A DNA stretch of 64,000 bases from an uncultured Eubacteriales bacterium (GTDB lineage Bacteria > Bacillota > Clostridia > Oscillospirales > UBA644). The notes beneath the pieces are model-generated. The model had not been told where the DNA came from. It saw only the letters and a list, made by a program, of their open reading frames with translations, and made no database searches. The translations under genes were made by a program, and so were the position numbers. The stretch lies in the NCBI GenBank assembly GCA_934501435.1, contig CAKSTW010000004.1:62001-126000 (forward strand), read 5' to 3'. The stretch's first letter is position 1; each line of letters starts with the position of its first letter. This document shows, in pieces, positions 56,715-64,000 of the stretch.

Positions 56715-58013
56715 ATGTTTCAGGTCGTATTCACCCTGCTTTATGCAGTCTTTTCAAACGCTTATCTTCTTGTCCGACAAATACCGTCTCTTTTCGGAGC
56801 ATGGTTTTCGCTTCTTATTATATTTAATATCCTGCCGCTTCTCGAACTTCGGAAATATACGTCGGTGCGGCTCGGAGTTTGTCGGCACGGCATAGTCTGC
56901 CTGCGCGCTTTCCTTTGGACTTTGCCCGCCGACATCGTGTTCCACATTGTCCTTTTGTGCGTCGGCGTCGACCTTAAATCCGTTATTTTCAGCGGGATAT
57001 TATGTGCCGTTGCCGAAACATCGGTTTTCTGGAACGGAATGATATGCGTTTACTGCGCGTCGACTGAACTCGGCATAAAAAATCGGGCGGTCGGTATTCT
57101 TTGCGGATTTGTGCCGATACTCAATATAATTCAGCTTGTCCGCATTATCCGCACGGTGACTTCCGAAATTGATTTCGAAGAAAAGAAAAATCTTTTGAAT
57201 ATTTCCCGTAAAAAAGAGGAGATATGCAGGACAAAATATCCTCTGCTTATGGTTCACGGCGTGTTTTTCCGCGATTTCAGATTCCCGCCTTATTGGGGGA
57301 GAATCCCCGCCGAACTCGAAAAGAACGGGGCGAAAATTTTTTACGGAAACCATCAGTCTGCGGCGTCGGTTGCCGATTCCGCCGAAGAACTAAGGCGGCG
57401 TATCGAAGAGATATGCAATGAGACGGGCTGCGAAAAAGTAAACGTCATCGCCCATTCGAAAGGCGGACTCGATATAAGAGAAACTCTTCGGCTCTGTCCT
57501 GAAAGAATTGCGTCCGTAACGACTGTAAACACTCCGCACAGGGGCTGCCTGTTTGCCGATTTTCTTCTTGAAAAAGTGCCCGAAACCATGCAGAAAAAAA
57601 TCGCGAAAGGCTATAACGCCGTCGCGCGCCGACTCGGAGACACAACTCCCGATTTCCTTGCCGCTGTCCGCGACCTCACCGCGGAAAAGTGCGAAGAATT
57701 CGATAAAAGCCACCCGATTCCCGAAAACGTATTCTGCCGAAGCGTCGGCTCTGTTCTTCTTCACCCGTCGGGCGGAAAATTTCCGCTGAATTTCACTTAC
57801 CGCCTTGCAAAATATTTTGACGGCAAAAACGACGGACTTGTTTCGGTTTCCTCCTGCGAGTGGGGAGACCGTCACCGTCTTCTCGAACCGACGGGAGACC
57901 GCGGAATATCGCACGGAGATGTGATAGACCTCAACCGCGAAAACATTCCGGGGTTCGACGTCCGCGAATTTTATGTTGAACTTGTAAGCGAATTAAAGAA
58001 TAAAGGATTATAA
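56715..58013 (+). CDS. Membrane-bound alpha/beta-hydrolase (lipase-like)
   Basis: A 432-residue protein. Residues 1-150 contain about four membrane segments; residues 170-430 are a triacylglycerol-lipase-like alpha/beta hydrolase. PLLMVHGVFF is the oxyanion strand, AHSKGGLD holds the nucleophile Ser, and NDGLVSV and GISHGDVIDL give the likely Asp and His, so all three catalytic residues are present. Fusion of a membrane domain with a lipase suggests an ester substrate in or near the membrane. It starts one base after the phosphatase stop without a clear ribosome-binding site. Confidence 0.82.
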   Translation: MFQVVFTLLYAVFSNAYLLVRQIPSLFGAWFSLLIIFNILPLLELRKYTSVRLGVCRHGIVCLRAFLWTLPADIVFHIVLLCVGVDLKSVIFSGILCAVAETSVFWNGMICVYCASTELGIKNRAVGILCGFVPILNIIQLVRIIRTVTSEIDFEEKKNLLNISRKKEEICRTKYPLLMVHGVFFRDFRFPPYWGRIPAELEKNGAKIFYGNHQSAASVADSAEELRRRIEEICNETGCEKVNVIAHSKGGLDIRETLRLCPERIASVTTVNTPHRGCLFADFLLEKVPETMQKKIAKGYNAVARRLGDTTPDFLAAVRDLTAEKCEEFDKSHPIPENVFCRSVGSVLLHPSGGKFPLNFTYRLAKYFDGKNDGLVSVSSCEWGDRHRLLEPTGDRGISHGDVIDLNRENIPGFDVREFYVELVSELKNKGL

Positions 58014-58014
58014 A

Positions 58015-58040
58015 AAAACGGTGCCGCGCGGCACCGTTTT
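58015..58040. terminator. Bidirectional terminator
   Basis: A 12-bp perfect stem AAAACGGTGCCG / CGGCACCGTTTT with T tracts on both strands, serving the lipase operon (+) and the lipoprotein (-). Confidence 0.88.
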
Positions 58041-58055
58041 CCGTTATATATGAAG

Positions 58056-58589
58056 TTATTCGGCAGAACCTTTCATTATTTCAAAATCTATTTTCTGCTC
58101 TTTTTGCGATACGGATTTCGATTCGTCGATAAGAGCCTTGTTTTCCGAAAGGTCCTCGATTTTGTTCTTTTCTCCGGAAATTCCGGAAAAATCCTCTTTC
58201 CATAAATCTTCCGTTATGACTTTTCCGTCTTTGACGGTTAGATAGCCATAGTGATTATAGCCTCCGCCCGTGGTTGTATAGAAAATGCCCGGAAAATCCT
58301 TGTTGTCGGAATAGAGATACTGAACGGTACCCGTTATAAAGTCGTAACTTCCGACTTCTTTTACCGAATCGGTATAGGTATATATTGTCAAAGACGCGTT
58401 GTTCGACAGAATCAGGTCTTTTGTTCCGTCGTTATCGATATCTCTTATAAGATAGTAAACTTCGGAAGAAGAATCGGCAAAATTTTTCAGATATTCGGTG
58501 TAACTTTCGGTAACGGATTTTTCACCGCAGCCCGCAAGCAAAAAGATAAGACATATAACCGGAATAAAGCATAAAATTTTGTGTTTCAT
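58056..58589 (-). CDS. Lipoprotein of unknown function
   Basis: A 177-residue lipoprotein with signal peptide and lipobox LAGC (Cys21). Near residue 50 a DIDNDGTKD loop (Asp50, 52, 54, 58) has the spacing of a calcium loop as in VCBS/EF-hand-like repeats, followed by DLILSNNASLTIYTY, as in FG-GAP-type single blades. The tail is charged (SKSVSQKEQK). It is divergent from the papain-fold gene at 58800 and shares that intergenic region. No family is recognised. Confidence 0.75.
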   Translation of the reverse strand: MKHKILCFIPVICLIFLLAGCGEKSVTESYTEYLKNFADSSSEVYYLIRDIDNDGTKDLILSNNASLTIYTYTDSVKEVGSYDFITGTVQYLYSDNKDFPGIFYTTTGGGYNHYGYLTVKDGKVITEDLWKEDFSGISGEKNKIEDLSENKALIDESKSVSQKEQKIDFEIMKGSAE

Positions 58590-58664
58590 ATTTTTGTACT
58601 CATTAAAAAATTATTTTGAGAAACATTGCCGACCGCATAATAAAAACGTATAAAACCTTATTAT

Positions 58665-58693
58665 ATAATACACTGCTTAATTTTAACAGTCAA
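58665..58693 (-). promoter_or_regulatory. Promoter of the lipoprotein gene at 58056
   Basis: TTGACT (58693-58688), 17-base spacer, TATTAT (58670-58665); leader of about 70 bases. Confidence 0.75.
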
Positions 58694-58750
58694 CGGTTTT
58701 TGCCGAAAACATGATTTTTTAACAGGACTTTAATTTTCTCGTTTTTGTTT

Positions 58751-58756
58751 TATAAT
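58751..58756 (+). promoter_or_regulatory. Probable -10 of the papain-fold gene
   Basis: A perfect TATAAT, 43 bases before the ATG; the -35 position (58728-58733, CTTTAA) is poor, so an activator or alternative sigma may be needed. Confidence 0.5.
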
Positions 58757-58799
58757 AGCCTCGCAGCTGCAAAAACAAACAAATTGAAAGGAAATTACA

Positions 58800-59699
58800 A
58801 TGACAACCACACAGTACAAAAACGTTATAGACCATACCGTAAAGTTTCTTTCCGAAAAAGAAGCGGAAAGTTCCGTTAAAACTGCGGTAAAGATCCTTGC
58901 AAACCGCGGGATAGCTCTCCCTGACGCCGAGCCTTCCGCAATAAGAGAAGCGCTTGCCGGCGGAGACTATCTCGGCTGGGAAGCCTGCACCGAAGAAGAA
59001 GCGCAGACCTACGCAAACGACGGTTTCGCCGTTGTCGGCGTTTCCGACGACAGAGTCGTCCTTATCGAGCCCGAACTTGACGGCGTTGAGAAAAGCGACA
59101 ATAACAACATTACCACCGTTTCCGATCTTTCCGACGAAGAAAAGGTCTCTATGAGCTTTTACGGCGGAGTGGAACTCCTTACGATTCAGGAGCCTCCCAT
59201 CCCCGACAGAATTGCTCAGAACCACGACGACCCCGAATGGAATGCCGCTCTTTGGGGGCAGTACGCTTCCATTTCCACCATCGCGTGTGCATCGCCCTGC
59301 GCCGCTATGGCGTTGGCAAACCTCAATACGGGCGTTTCTCTTCAGCAGATACTGGCTACCAATCAGGAAAAGTGCGGTAATCCGGCAATTTGCTATTGGC
59401 TTTACGGCGTTCCCAGAGCGATGACCCGAAACAAAAATCTTCTTTCTTCGTGGGTCGCAAGATACAGAAGCAATCCGAACAAATATTCTCCTCCGGTCGT
59501 TTGGGTTTCTACCAGAGATTCAAATTCGTCTCACTACATCGTGGTCTTTAAGATCGACGGCAATATCCTGTATGCGATCGACCCGGGCGCTAACGGCTAT
59601 GATAAGAGAAACAACAGAATGATAACAAATTATTGGAGAATGAGCGATCTCCGAACAAACAGCCAGGGCTATCATATAGTTCAGTATTATAAAAACTGA
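58800..59699 (+). CDS. C39-like papain-fold protein without signal peptide
   Basis: A 299-residue protein. Residues 145-299 resemble a C39-type cysteine peptidase: Cys163 in IACASPCAAMAL (aligned to CGPxxxAM), His245 in SSHYIVVF and Asp261 in YAIDPGA. Residues 10-95 contain an ACTEEEAQTYANDGFAVVGV pattern like the EAQ-AN-G-VV segment of CHAP/NlpC-type amidases, but without a clear Cys-His pair. There is no signal peptide or membrane helix. The ATG follows GAAAGGAAAT. Bacteriocin or effector-type roles are possible; substrate and export are unknown. Confidence 0.72.
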   Translation: MTTTQYKNVIDHTVKFLSEKEAESSVKTAVKILANRGIALPDAEPSAIREALAGGDYLGWEACTEEEAQTYANDGFAVVGVSDDRVVLIEPELDGVEKSDNNNITTVSDLSDEEKVSMSFYGGVELLTIQEPPIPDRIAQNHDDPEWNAALWGQYASISTIACASPCAAMALANLNTGVSLQQILATNQEKCGNPAICYWLYGVPRAMTRNKNLLSSWVARYRSNPNKYSPPVVWVSTRDSNSSHYIVVFKIDGNILYAIDPGANGYDKRNNRMITNYWRMSDLRTNSQGYHIVQYYKN

Positions 59700-59710
59700 T
59701 CTGGAACTTG

Positions 59711-59746
59711 ATATGCGTTCCGAAGCGAAGACTTCGGAACGCATAT
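59711..59746. other. Perfect 15-bp hairpin between convergent genes
   Basis: ATATGCGTTCCGAAG / CTTCGGAACGCATAT with loop CGAAGA, ending 4 bases before the stop of the next leftward gene. No T run follows, but the position suggests a transcription end for both strands. Confidence 0.65.
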
Positions 59747-59750
59747 AATA

Positions 59751-60401
59751 TTATCTTTTGGTTATCGGCCCGAGGAACTTGTCAAAGCTGCCTATGAATT
59801 CGCGGTTTTTGTCCGTATTGGCGGGCGTTTTTATTTCCGCCTGTCCGTCTCCCTGTATCTGAAGAACGCCGTCGACCGCTTTCATTTTGTATGTAACCGT
59901 ATCCGCATATTTCGGGCTTCCGTCCTCGTTTTCCACTCCGTCAAACACATACTCGTCTACCGAAATATAATATATATCGCCTTCCTGTTTGACAAGCCGG
60001 ATACTGTTTATGTCAAGCACCGTTTCAACCGCGTTCCAATCCAGATTTACGGCATAAAGGACCCCGTCTTTTTCAAAAACGAATTTTTCCTTCGCCCTGT
60101 TTGCTACCGTTGAGTATTTGGCGGCTTCTTTCTCGATTTTATCAACGGTAGTCGGAGTCGTGATCTTGAAATAAGAGGAATAGATGTCGGAATCCGACGG
60201 GTATGTTACGGGTTTGCCGTTTGAGTCTTTTTCAATATCGTAAAAATACGAGTTGCAAAGGTAGAAAGAGGATTCAATTGCCGGTTTTGCAAGGTCTTTG
60301 ACATTGCTTTCGGTGACTTCGATGTTTTTATTGCAGCCCGTAAAAAGAAGAGCCGACAGCAAAATTGCAAATAACAGCGCTGAGATTTTTCTGATTTTCA
60401 T
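59751..60401 (-). CDS. Lipoprotein of unknown function
   Basis: A 216-residue lipoprotein: signal peptide and lipobox FTGC with Cys23. The mature part has mixed alpha/beta content with VDKIEKEAAKYSTVANRAKE and no metal motif. It has a strong promoter (59751 gene leftward) and lies convergent to the papain-fold gene. Start at 60401 behind TGGAGTG; the in-frame extension to 60527 would include the promoter and is rejected. It could be an immunity-type or substrate lipoprotein for its neighbour, which is speculation. Confidence 0.8.
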   Translation of the reverse strand: MKIRKISALLFAILLSALLFTGCNKNIEVTESNVKDLAKPAIESSFYLCNSYFYDIEKDSNGKPVTYPSDSDIYSSYFKITTPTTVDKIEKEAAKYSTVANRAKEKFVFEKDGVLYAVNLDWNAVETVLDINSIRLVKQEGDIYYISVDEYVFDGVENEDGSPKYADTVTYKMKAVDGVLQIQGDGQAEIKTPANTDKNREFIGSFDKFLGPITKR

Positions 60402-60498
60402 AACAACACACTCCATATCAATTTTATTGTAAAATAATATGCGTGGGGAAACGCGGGAAAACTGTTCCATAATCATTATATGTTCAGTTTTCAAGAAC

Positions 60499-60527
60499 AG
60501 TATATAACAAAAAAATACCGTTGTCAA
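60499..60527 (-). promoter_or_regulatory. Promoter of the lipoprotein gene at 59751
   Basis: TTGACA (60527-60522), 17-base spacer, TATACT (60504-60499). The leader of about 90 bases contains CTGTTC and GAACAG arms that could pair. The remaining gene-free stretch to 60670 is AT-rich with nothing else recognised. Confidence 0.8.
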
Positions 60528-60670
60528 GGGGGGATATATCGCTTTTTATCAAAAAAATCGGCAAACGCCCTTTTTATAACAAAAAAATATTTGTTGTTAT
60601 ATTCACGAAATGCCCATATTTTCAATATATCTTTGATATCATTAAGACGTGCGAATAAAATATTTTTTCG

Positions 60671-60710
60671 TAAAAACAGGCGAATCGGGAAAGCCCGTAT
60701 CCGCCTGTTT
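60671..60710 (-). terminator. Intrinsic terminator of the NYN gene
   Basis: On the minus strand AAACAGGCG ... CGCCTGTTT with an inner GGG/CCC stem, then TT. It lies 19 bases past the NYN stop codon. Confidence 0.8.
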
Positions 60711-60728
60711 CTGTTCTTTTTGATTTTT

Positions 60729-61850
60729 TCAGTTTTTTTCGGTTGTTTTTTTCTTCGGCGGATAATATCTCCGCTTTTTCTTTTTCGGCTGAATGCCGAC
60801 GGGCGCTATCACCGTACCCGTAACCGTTATTTTTTCTTTATCTTCAGTTTTTTTATTCTCCGCCGCAGGTTTTTTCGGGGCGGGGCTTTTTTTTCGCGCG
60901 GGTTCTTTTCCGACGGTTTTTGTCGCCGGTTTTACGGTTTCTTTGCCGACCGGTCTTTTTTCCGTCTTCGGTTTTGCAGCGGTCTTTTTTGACGGTTCTT
61001 TTTTCTTTTCGATTATCGCGACCGTCTTCTTTTCCGGCTTCGGCGGCTCTTCCTTTTTCTTTAAGAACGGGTCTTTCACCCATATTTCGTCCGCTTCTAT
61101 CTTGTCCCAGTCAATATCGAGGGACATAACTTTCTTTCTTCCGAAAGACGTCTCTTTGCGGAGGATATATCCTTCGTCGATAAGGAAAGAAAGCGCCTCT
61201 TTTATCTTTTCTTCGGGCGCGCCGTAAAGGTCCGAAACCACTTCCGCCGTTTTCGCGAACGACGGCTTTGAATTTCTGCCGTTTTTTTCGAGTTCTCTGA
61301 GGTTCGTAAGTATCATATCGAAATATTTTTCGTAAAGTTCCGTTTTGGTCGGCACCTCTTCGAACCATGTCGCTATTTCTTTGAGCTGATGGCTGAAAGC
61401 GTCTTTGACGCCGTAAATTCCGACTTCCTTTCCGCAGTTGTTTTTCAGGCAGCTCGCCGCCGAGGAAAAATGTCCGTCTCCCGAAAAAATTACAAAAGCG
61501 TCGATGTCGGGGGAGAACATCGCTTTCTGATAAATGTGGTCGAGCATTATAAAGTCCGTAAAATCTTTTTTATAATTCCCCGTGTTGGAAGTCTGTATTA
61601 TATTGTTCGTGACCGCTCTGATCTTCAGTATCTCGCCTGCAAGGGAGGGGTTTGAAAAATCCCCGAAAAAGGAAATGTCCTTTATATCGTATTTTTTTGC
61701 AAGCGTTCTTGCCCATGTCTTGATGTTCGGCTTCGTTCCGTGCAGTTTCGTTATCGAAATGTACCAGTGTTCGAAATCGACGAATACCGCCGCGGTGGGT
61801 TTTCTGTCGGTTTTTTTCTTGAATAAATTGCCGAGTCCTATATTTCTCAC
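60729..61850 (-). CDS. NYN-domain (LabA/DUF88-like) protein with winged-helix and Lys/Pro-rich tail
   Basis: A 373-residue protein. Residues 18-170 are a NYN/PIN-like nuclease domain: Asp25 in VFVDFEH, Asp64 in FGDF, Asp96/Asp99 in KKDFTDF and Asp125 in FSGDGHFSS form the acidic metal site. Residues 195-260 resemble a small winged helix. From about 275 to 373 the chain is low-complexity Lys/Pro/Thr/Glu (PKKKKRRYYPPKKK near the end), likely disordered and nucleic-acid binding. RNA cleavage or RNA binding is the family expectation. It is monocistronic. Confidence 0.88.
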   Translation of the reverse strand: MRNIGLGNLFKKKTDRKPTAAVFVDFEHWYISITKLHGTKPNIKTWARTLAKKYDIKDISFFGDFSNPSLAGEILKIRAVTNNIIQTSNTGNYKKDFTDFIMLDHIYQKAMFSPDIDAFVIFSGDGHFSSAASCLKNNCGKEVGIYGVKDAFSHQLKEIATWFEEVPTKTELYEKYFDMILTNLRELEKNGRNSKPSFAKTAEVVSDLYGAPEEKIKEALSFLIDEGYILRKETSFGRKKVMSLDIDWDKIEADEIWVKDPFLKKKEEPPKPEKKTVAIIEKKKEPSKKTAAKPKTEKRPVGKETVKPATKTVGKEPARKKSPAPKKPAAENKKTEDKEKITVTGTVIAPVGIQPKKKKRRYYPPKKKTTEKN

Positions 61851-61925
61851 CTCCGTTCTACCGTATAATTATACTCTTAAAATCAAAAAAAATCAATAGA
61901 AAAAGTATTTTTTGCGAAAATAAAC

Positions 61926-61954
61926 TTTACAAACCGTTTCAAATGTGTTACAAT
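61926..61954 (+). promoter_or_regulatory. Promoter of proC
   Basis: TTTACA at 61926-61931, 17-base spacer, TACAAT at 61949-61954. Confidence 0.7.
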
Positions 61955-61988
61955 TAAAATATATAACTTATAAAAGGAGAGGTCTAAA

Positions 61989-62798
61989 GTGAGCTTCAAA
62001 CTCGGATTTATAGGCGCCGGAAATATGGCGGGCGCAATAATATCTTCCGTTGTGAAAAATAATCTTTATTATCCCGAAGATATTTCAATATGCGAAAAAA
62101 ATGAGGTAAAACGCGCGGAATACGCAAACAGGGGTTTTTCAACGGTCGAAAACGAGGCTGAACTCGTCAGACGTTCGAATTTCGTCTTCATCGCCGTAAA
62201 ACCCGCGGATCTTCGTGAAGTTCTCGAAAAGATCGCTCCGCACATAACGATAAACAACGTTATCGTAAGCATCGTCGCCGGCGCGTCGATCGGCCTTATA
62301 AAGTCGGTCATCGGCTCCGACTGCAAGGTCGTCAGGGTCATGCCGAATATGCCTCTCACCGTCGGTAAGGGCGCCGTTGCAATAGCGTACGAAATGCCGA
62401 TAACTTACAGGGAATTTACTTCCGTCAGACATATATTCGAGGCTTCTGGAATAGTCGAGACGATGGAGGACGATCAGATAAACGAGATCACTTCCGTTTC
62501 GGGCTCCGGTCCCGCTTACGTCTATGCGCTTATCCTTTCGATGATAAAGGGCGCCGTCGCGCAGGGAATTGATAAGAAAGTCGCGACCGAACTCGTTATT
62601 CAGACCGTTGCGGGTTCCGTCGCAGCCCTCGAAAAAACGGGCGAAGACCCCGAATTCGCGCTCAGGAAAATATGCTCTCCGAACGGCACGACCCTCGCGG
62701 CGATCGACGTTTTCGAAAAGAGAGGCTTTGACCAGACCGTCGCCGACGCAATGCTCGCCTGCACCCGCCGCGCCGCGGAACTCGGCAAGGAACTGTAA
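61989..62798 (+). CDS. proC: Pyrroline-5-carboxylate reductase
   Basis: A 269-residue NAD(P)H-dependent enzyme that makes proline from pyrroline-5-carboxylate. GFIGAGNMAGAI is the dinucleotide fold; VIRVMPNMPLTVGKG-like VVRVMPNMP and SVSGSGPAYVY with the LRKICSPNGTTLAAI C-terminal motif are family marks. The start is GTG behind AAAGGAGAGG. It is monocistronic; no proBA is adjacent. Confidence 0.95.
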   Translation: MSFKLGFIGAGNMAGAIISSVVKNNLYYPEDISICEKNEVKRAEYANRGFSTVENEAELVRRSNFVFIAVKPADLREVLEKIAPHITINNVIVSIVAGASIGLIKSVIGSDCKVVRVMPNMPLTVGKGAVAIAYEMPITYREFTSVRHIFEASGIVETMEDDQINEITSVSGSGPAYVYALILSMIKGAVAQGIDKKVATELVIQTVAGSVAALEKTGEDPEFALRKICSPNGTTLAAIDVFEKRGFDQTVADAMLACTRRAAELGKEL

Positions 62799-63232
62799 GT
62801 TTCCGGTCTTGTCGGTTTTGACGGAAATTTCGCGTCCCGACCTTCGGAAAACCGTTACGGATACCGCAAATTTAGGCGAAATTGTGATTAAAAATTTTCA
62901 AAACTGTTGAGTTTTCGGTCAAAAGTGTTAAAGCGGTTGAATAAATGTGTCATCAATGAAAATCCGCATTAAAAAAACTTACTGAATTCGGGGTATGAGT
63001 ACCCGTACAAGGACTTTTATTGCGTTTTTATACATTTTAACGAAAATTAAACTGCATTTTTGGTTATTACGATTACTTTATTTTTCCCCCGATTTATGGT
63101 ATCATAGTTAGGCAGAGAAAAATCGAACTTTTATCGCCCGGCGTCGGCTCTTTTCGAGGGCTTTCCCGTTTACGGTCTTGTCGGGTTTATGCTGAAAAAA
63201 TTGTGTTACAGATTTAATTGGAGGGTAATAAA
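62799..63232 (+). other. Gene-free stretch before the ABC ATPase, leader and promoter region
   Basis: 434 bases with no supported gene. An extended -10 (TGG TATCAT, 63097-63105) has a poor -35. A GGGTA-TGAG-TACCC hairpin lies at about 62991. The last 120 bases form a GC-rich leader ending in GGAGGG before the GTG start. No clear terminator follows proC; a weak TTTCCG/CGGAAA pair at 62800-62828 lacks a T run. Confidence 0.45.
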
Positions 63233-64000
63233 GTGGCAGGATTGGTACTCAAACATATCGGAAAAATTTACCACGGCGGTGTCCGTGCGGTAACCGATTT
63301 CAACCTCAAAATAAAAGATAAGGAATTTATCGTATTCGTCGGACCTTCCGGCTGCGGTAAGTCCACGACTCTTCGTATGATAGCGGGTCTTGAGGAAATA
63401 ACCGAAGGCGAACTTTATATCGACGACAGACTTGTCAACGATATGGCGCCGAAGGACAGAGATATAGCGATGGTTTTCCAGAACTATGCTCTTTATCCTC
63501 ACATGACCGTTTACGAAAACATGGCTTTCGGACTCAAACTCCGTAAGGTTTCCAAAGAGGAGATCAAGAGAAGAGTTGACGAAGCCGCAAGAATTCTTGA
63601 TATATCCCATCTTCTCGACAGAAGACCGAAGGCTCTTTCCGGAGGTCAGAGACAGCGTGTCGCTCTCGGACGCGCGATAGTTCGTGAACCGAAAGTATTC
63701 CTTCTTGACGAACCTCTTTCGAACCTTGACGCAAAACTCCGTGCGCAGATGAGAACCGAGATCTCCAAAATTCACCAGAGACTCGGAACGACCTTTATCT
63801 ACGTTACCCACGACCAGACCGAGGCTATGACCATGGCTGACCGTATCGTCGTTATGAAAGACGGAGTTATCCAGCAGTGCGATACTCCGCAGCACCTTTA
63901 CGACGAGCCCTGCAACAAGTTCGTCGCGGGCTTTATCGGATCTCCGCAGATGAACTTCATCGAAGTGAAACTCATCAAACGCGGCGAAGATATGTTCGTC
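63233..64000 (+). CDS. Sugar ABC transporter ATP-binding protein (MsmK/UgpC type), 5' part
   Basis: The first 256 codons; the gene runs off the right edge. GTG start with GGAGGG upstream. Walker [11 protein letters not shown]-loop [13 protein letters not shown], signature [14 protein letters not shown], Walker [14 protein letters not shown] and the H-loop YVTHDQTEA are intact, and the sequence continues into the regulatory domain ([22 protein letters not shown]). Proteins of this type energise several carbohydrate importers; the permease genes are not in the window. Confidence 0.95.
   Translation, partial: MAGLVLKHIGKIYHGGVRAVTDFNLKIKDKEFIVFVGPSGCGKSTTLRMIAGLEEITEGELYIDDRLVNDMAPKDRDIAMVFQNYALYPHMTVYENMAFGLKLRKVSKEEIKRRVDEAARILDISHLLDRRPKALSGGQRQRVALGRAIVREPKVFLLDEPLSNLDAKLRAQMRTEISKIHQRLGTTFIYVTHDQTEAMTMADRIVVMKDGVIQQCDTPQHLYDEPCNKFVAGFIGSPQMNFIEVKLIKRGEDMFV

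Noticed and set aside
60402..60527. In-frame extension of the lipoprotein at 59751
   Set aside because: It contains the -35 and -10 boxes and lacks a ribosome-binding site; the signal peptide starts at 60401.
62569..62910. 113-codon frame overlapping the end of proC
   Set aside because: Mostly a shifted reading of proC; the extra part has no support.

Overview
The window reads as the core chromosome of a strictly anaerobic, spore-forming member of the Bacillota, class Clostridia, probably an uncultured gut-type lineage. Signs of this are a spoIIGA-sigE pair, a six-subunit Rnf complex, a T-box on thrS, a Zn-type L28, a TSCPD-domain protein, RNase Y, the yloU-yloV pair, near-consensus sigma-A promoters with 17-bp spacers, and many TTG/GTG starts behind strong GGAGG ribosome-binding sites. 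I see no phage, insertion sequence, CRISPR array, rRNA or tRNA. Assignment below class level is not possible from the sequence alone.

Layout. 1-1.5 kb: two VOC-fold proteins in tandem, the first cut by the window edge, and a small charged hypothetical protein. 1.6-8 kb (minus strand): an F-type ATP synthase operon atpB-E-F-A-G-D-C with no separate delta gene; the alpha subunit instead carries a delta-like C-terminal domain at its N terminus. 8-10 kb: thrS behind a T-box leader. 10-19.4 kb (minus): smc-ftsY-rdgB-yhbY-nadD/yqeK-rsfS-leuS, genes touching or overlapping. 19.5-20.8 kb: rpmB, then about 0.9 kb of C-rich repeat island without a believable gene. 20.8-26.2 kb: rnfCDGEAB plus a 45-residue membrane protein overlapping the end of rnfB. 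26.2-29.8 kb: holB-ricT-ferredoxin-trmN6-rsmI. 30-38.3 kb: an M23 peptidase with LysM-like and G5 domains, murA, an MBL-fold protein, rlmH, a TSCPD protein, a phosphohexomutase, murI, an HD protein and a DUF1287 protein. 38.4-39.8 kb (minus): proS. 40.1-45 kb: a 1622-residue GH2 lipoprotein that seems to have lost both catalytic glutamates and has a ricin-like C-terminal region. 45.1-46.1 kb: an SPFH/band-7 protein followed by a hairpin-rich gap. 46.7-49.9 kb (minus): spoIIGA-sigE and rny. 50.3-58 kb: yloU, a yloV/fakA-like gene, yqhQ-like DUF1385, prmC, ddl, DUF1934, tadA, a histidine phosphatase and a membrane lipase. 58-60.4 kb: a C39-like papain-fold protein without a signal peptide between two lipoprotein genes. 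60.7-64 kb: a NYN-domain protein, proC and the start of a sugar-ABC ATPase.

Together the genes describe energy coupling through a ferredoxin:NAD+ Rnf ion pump working with an F-type ATP synthase, translation and RNA maintenance, cell-wall synthesis (murA, murI, ddl, M23 peptidase), chromosome segregation (smc) and sporulation control (sigE). The points most worth a second look are the delta-alpha fusion, the inactive-looking GH2 lipoprotein, the small Rnf-linked membrane protein, the repeat island at 19.9-20.7 kb, the multi-hairpin element near 46.4 kb, and the papain-fold/lipoprotein cluster at 58-60 kb.
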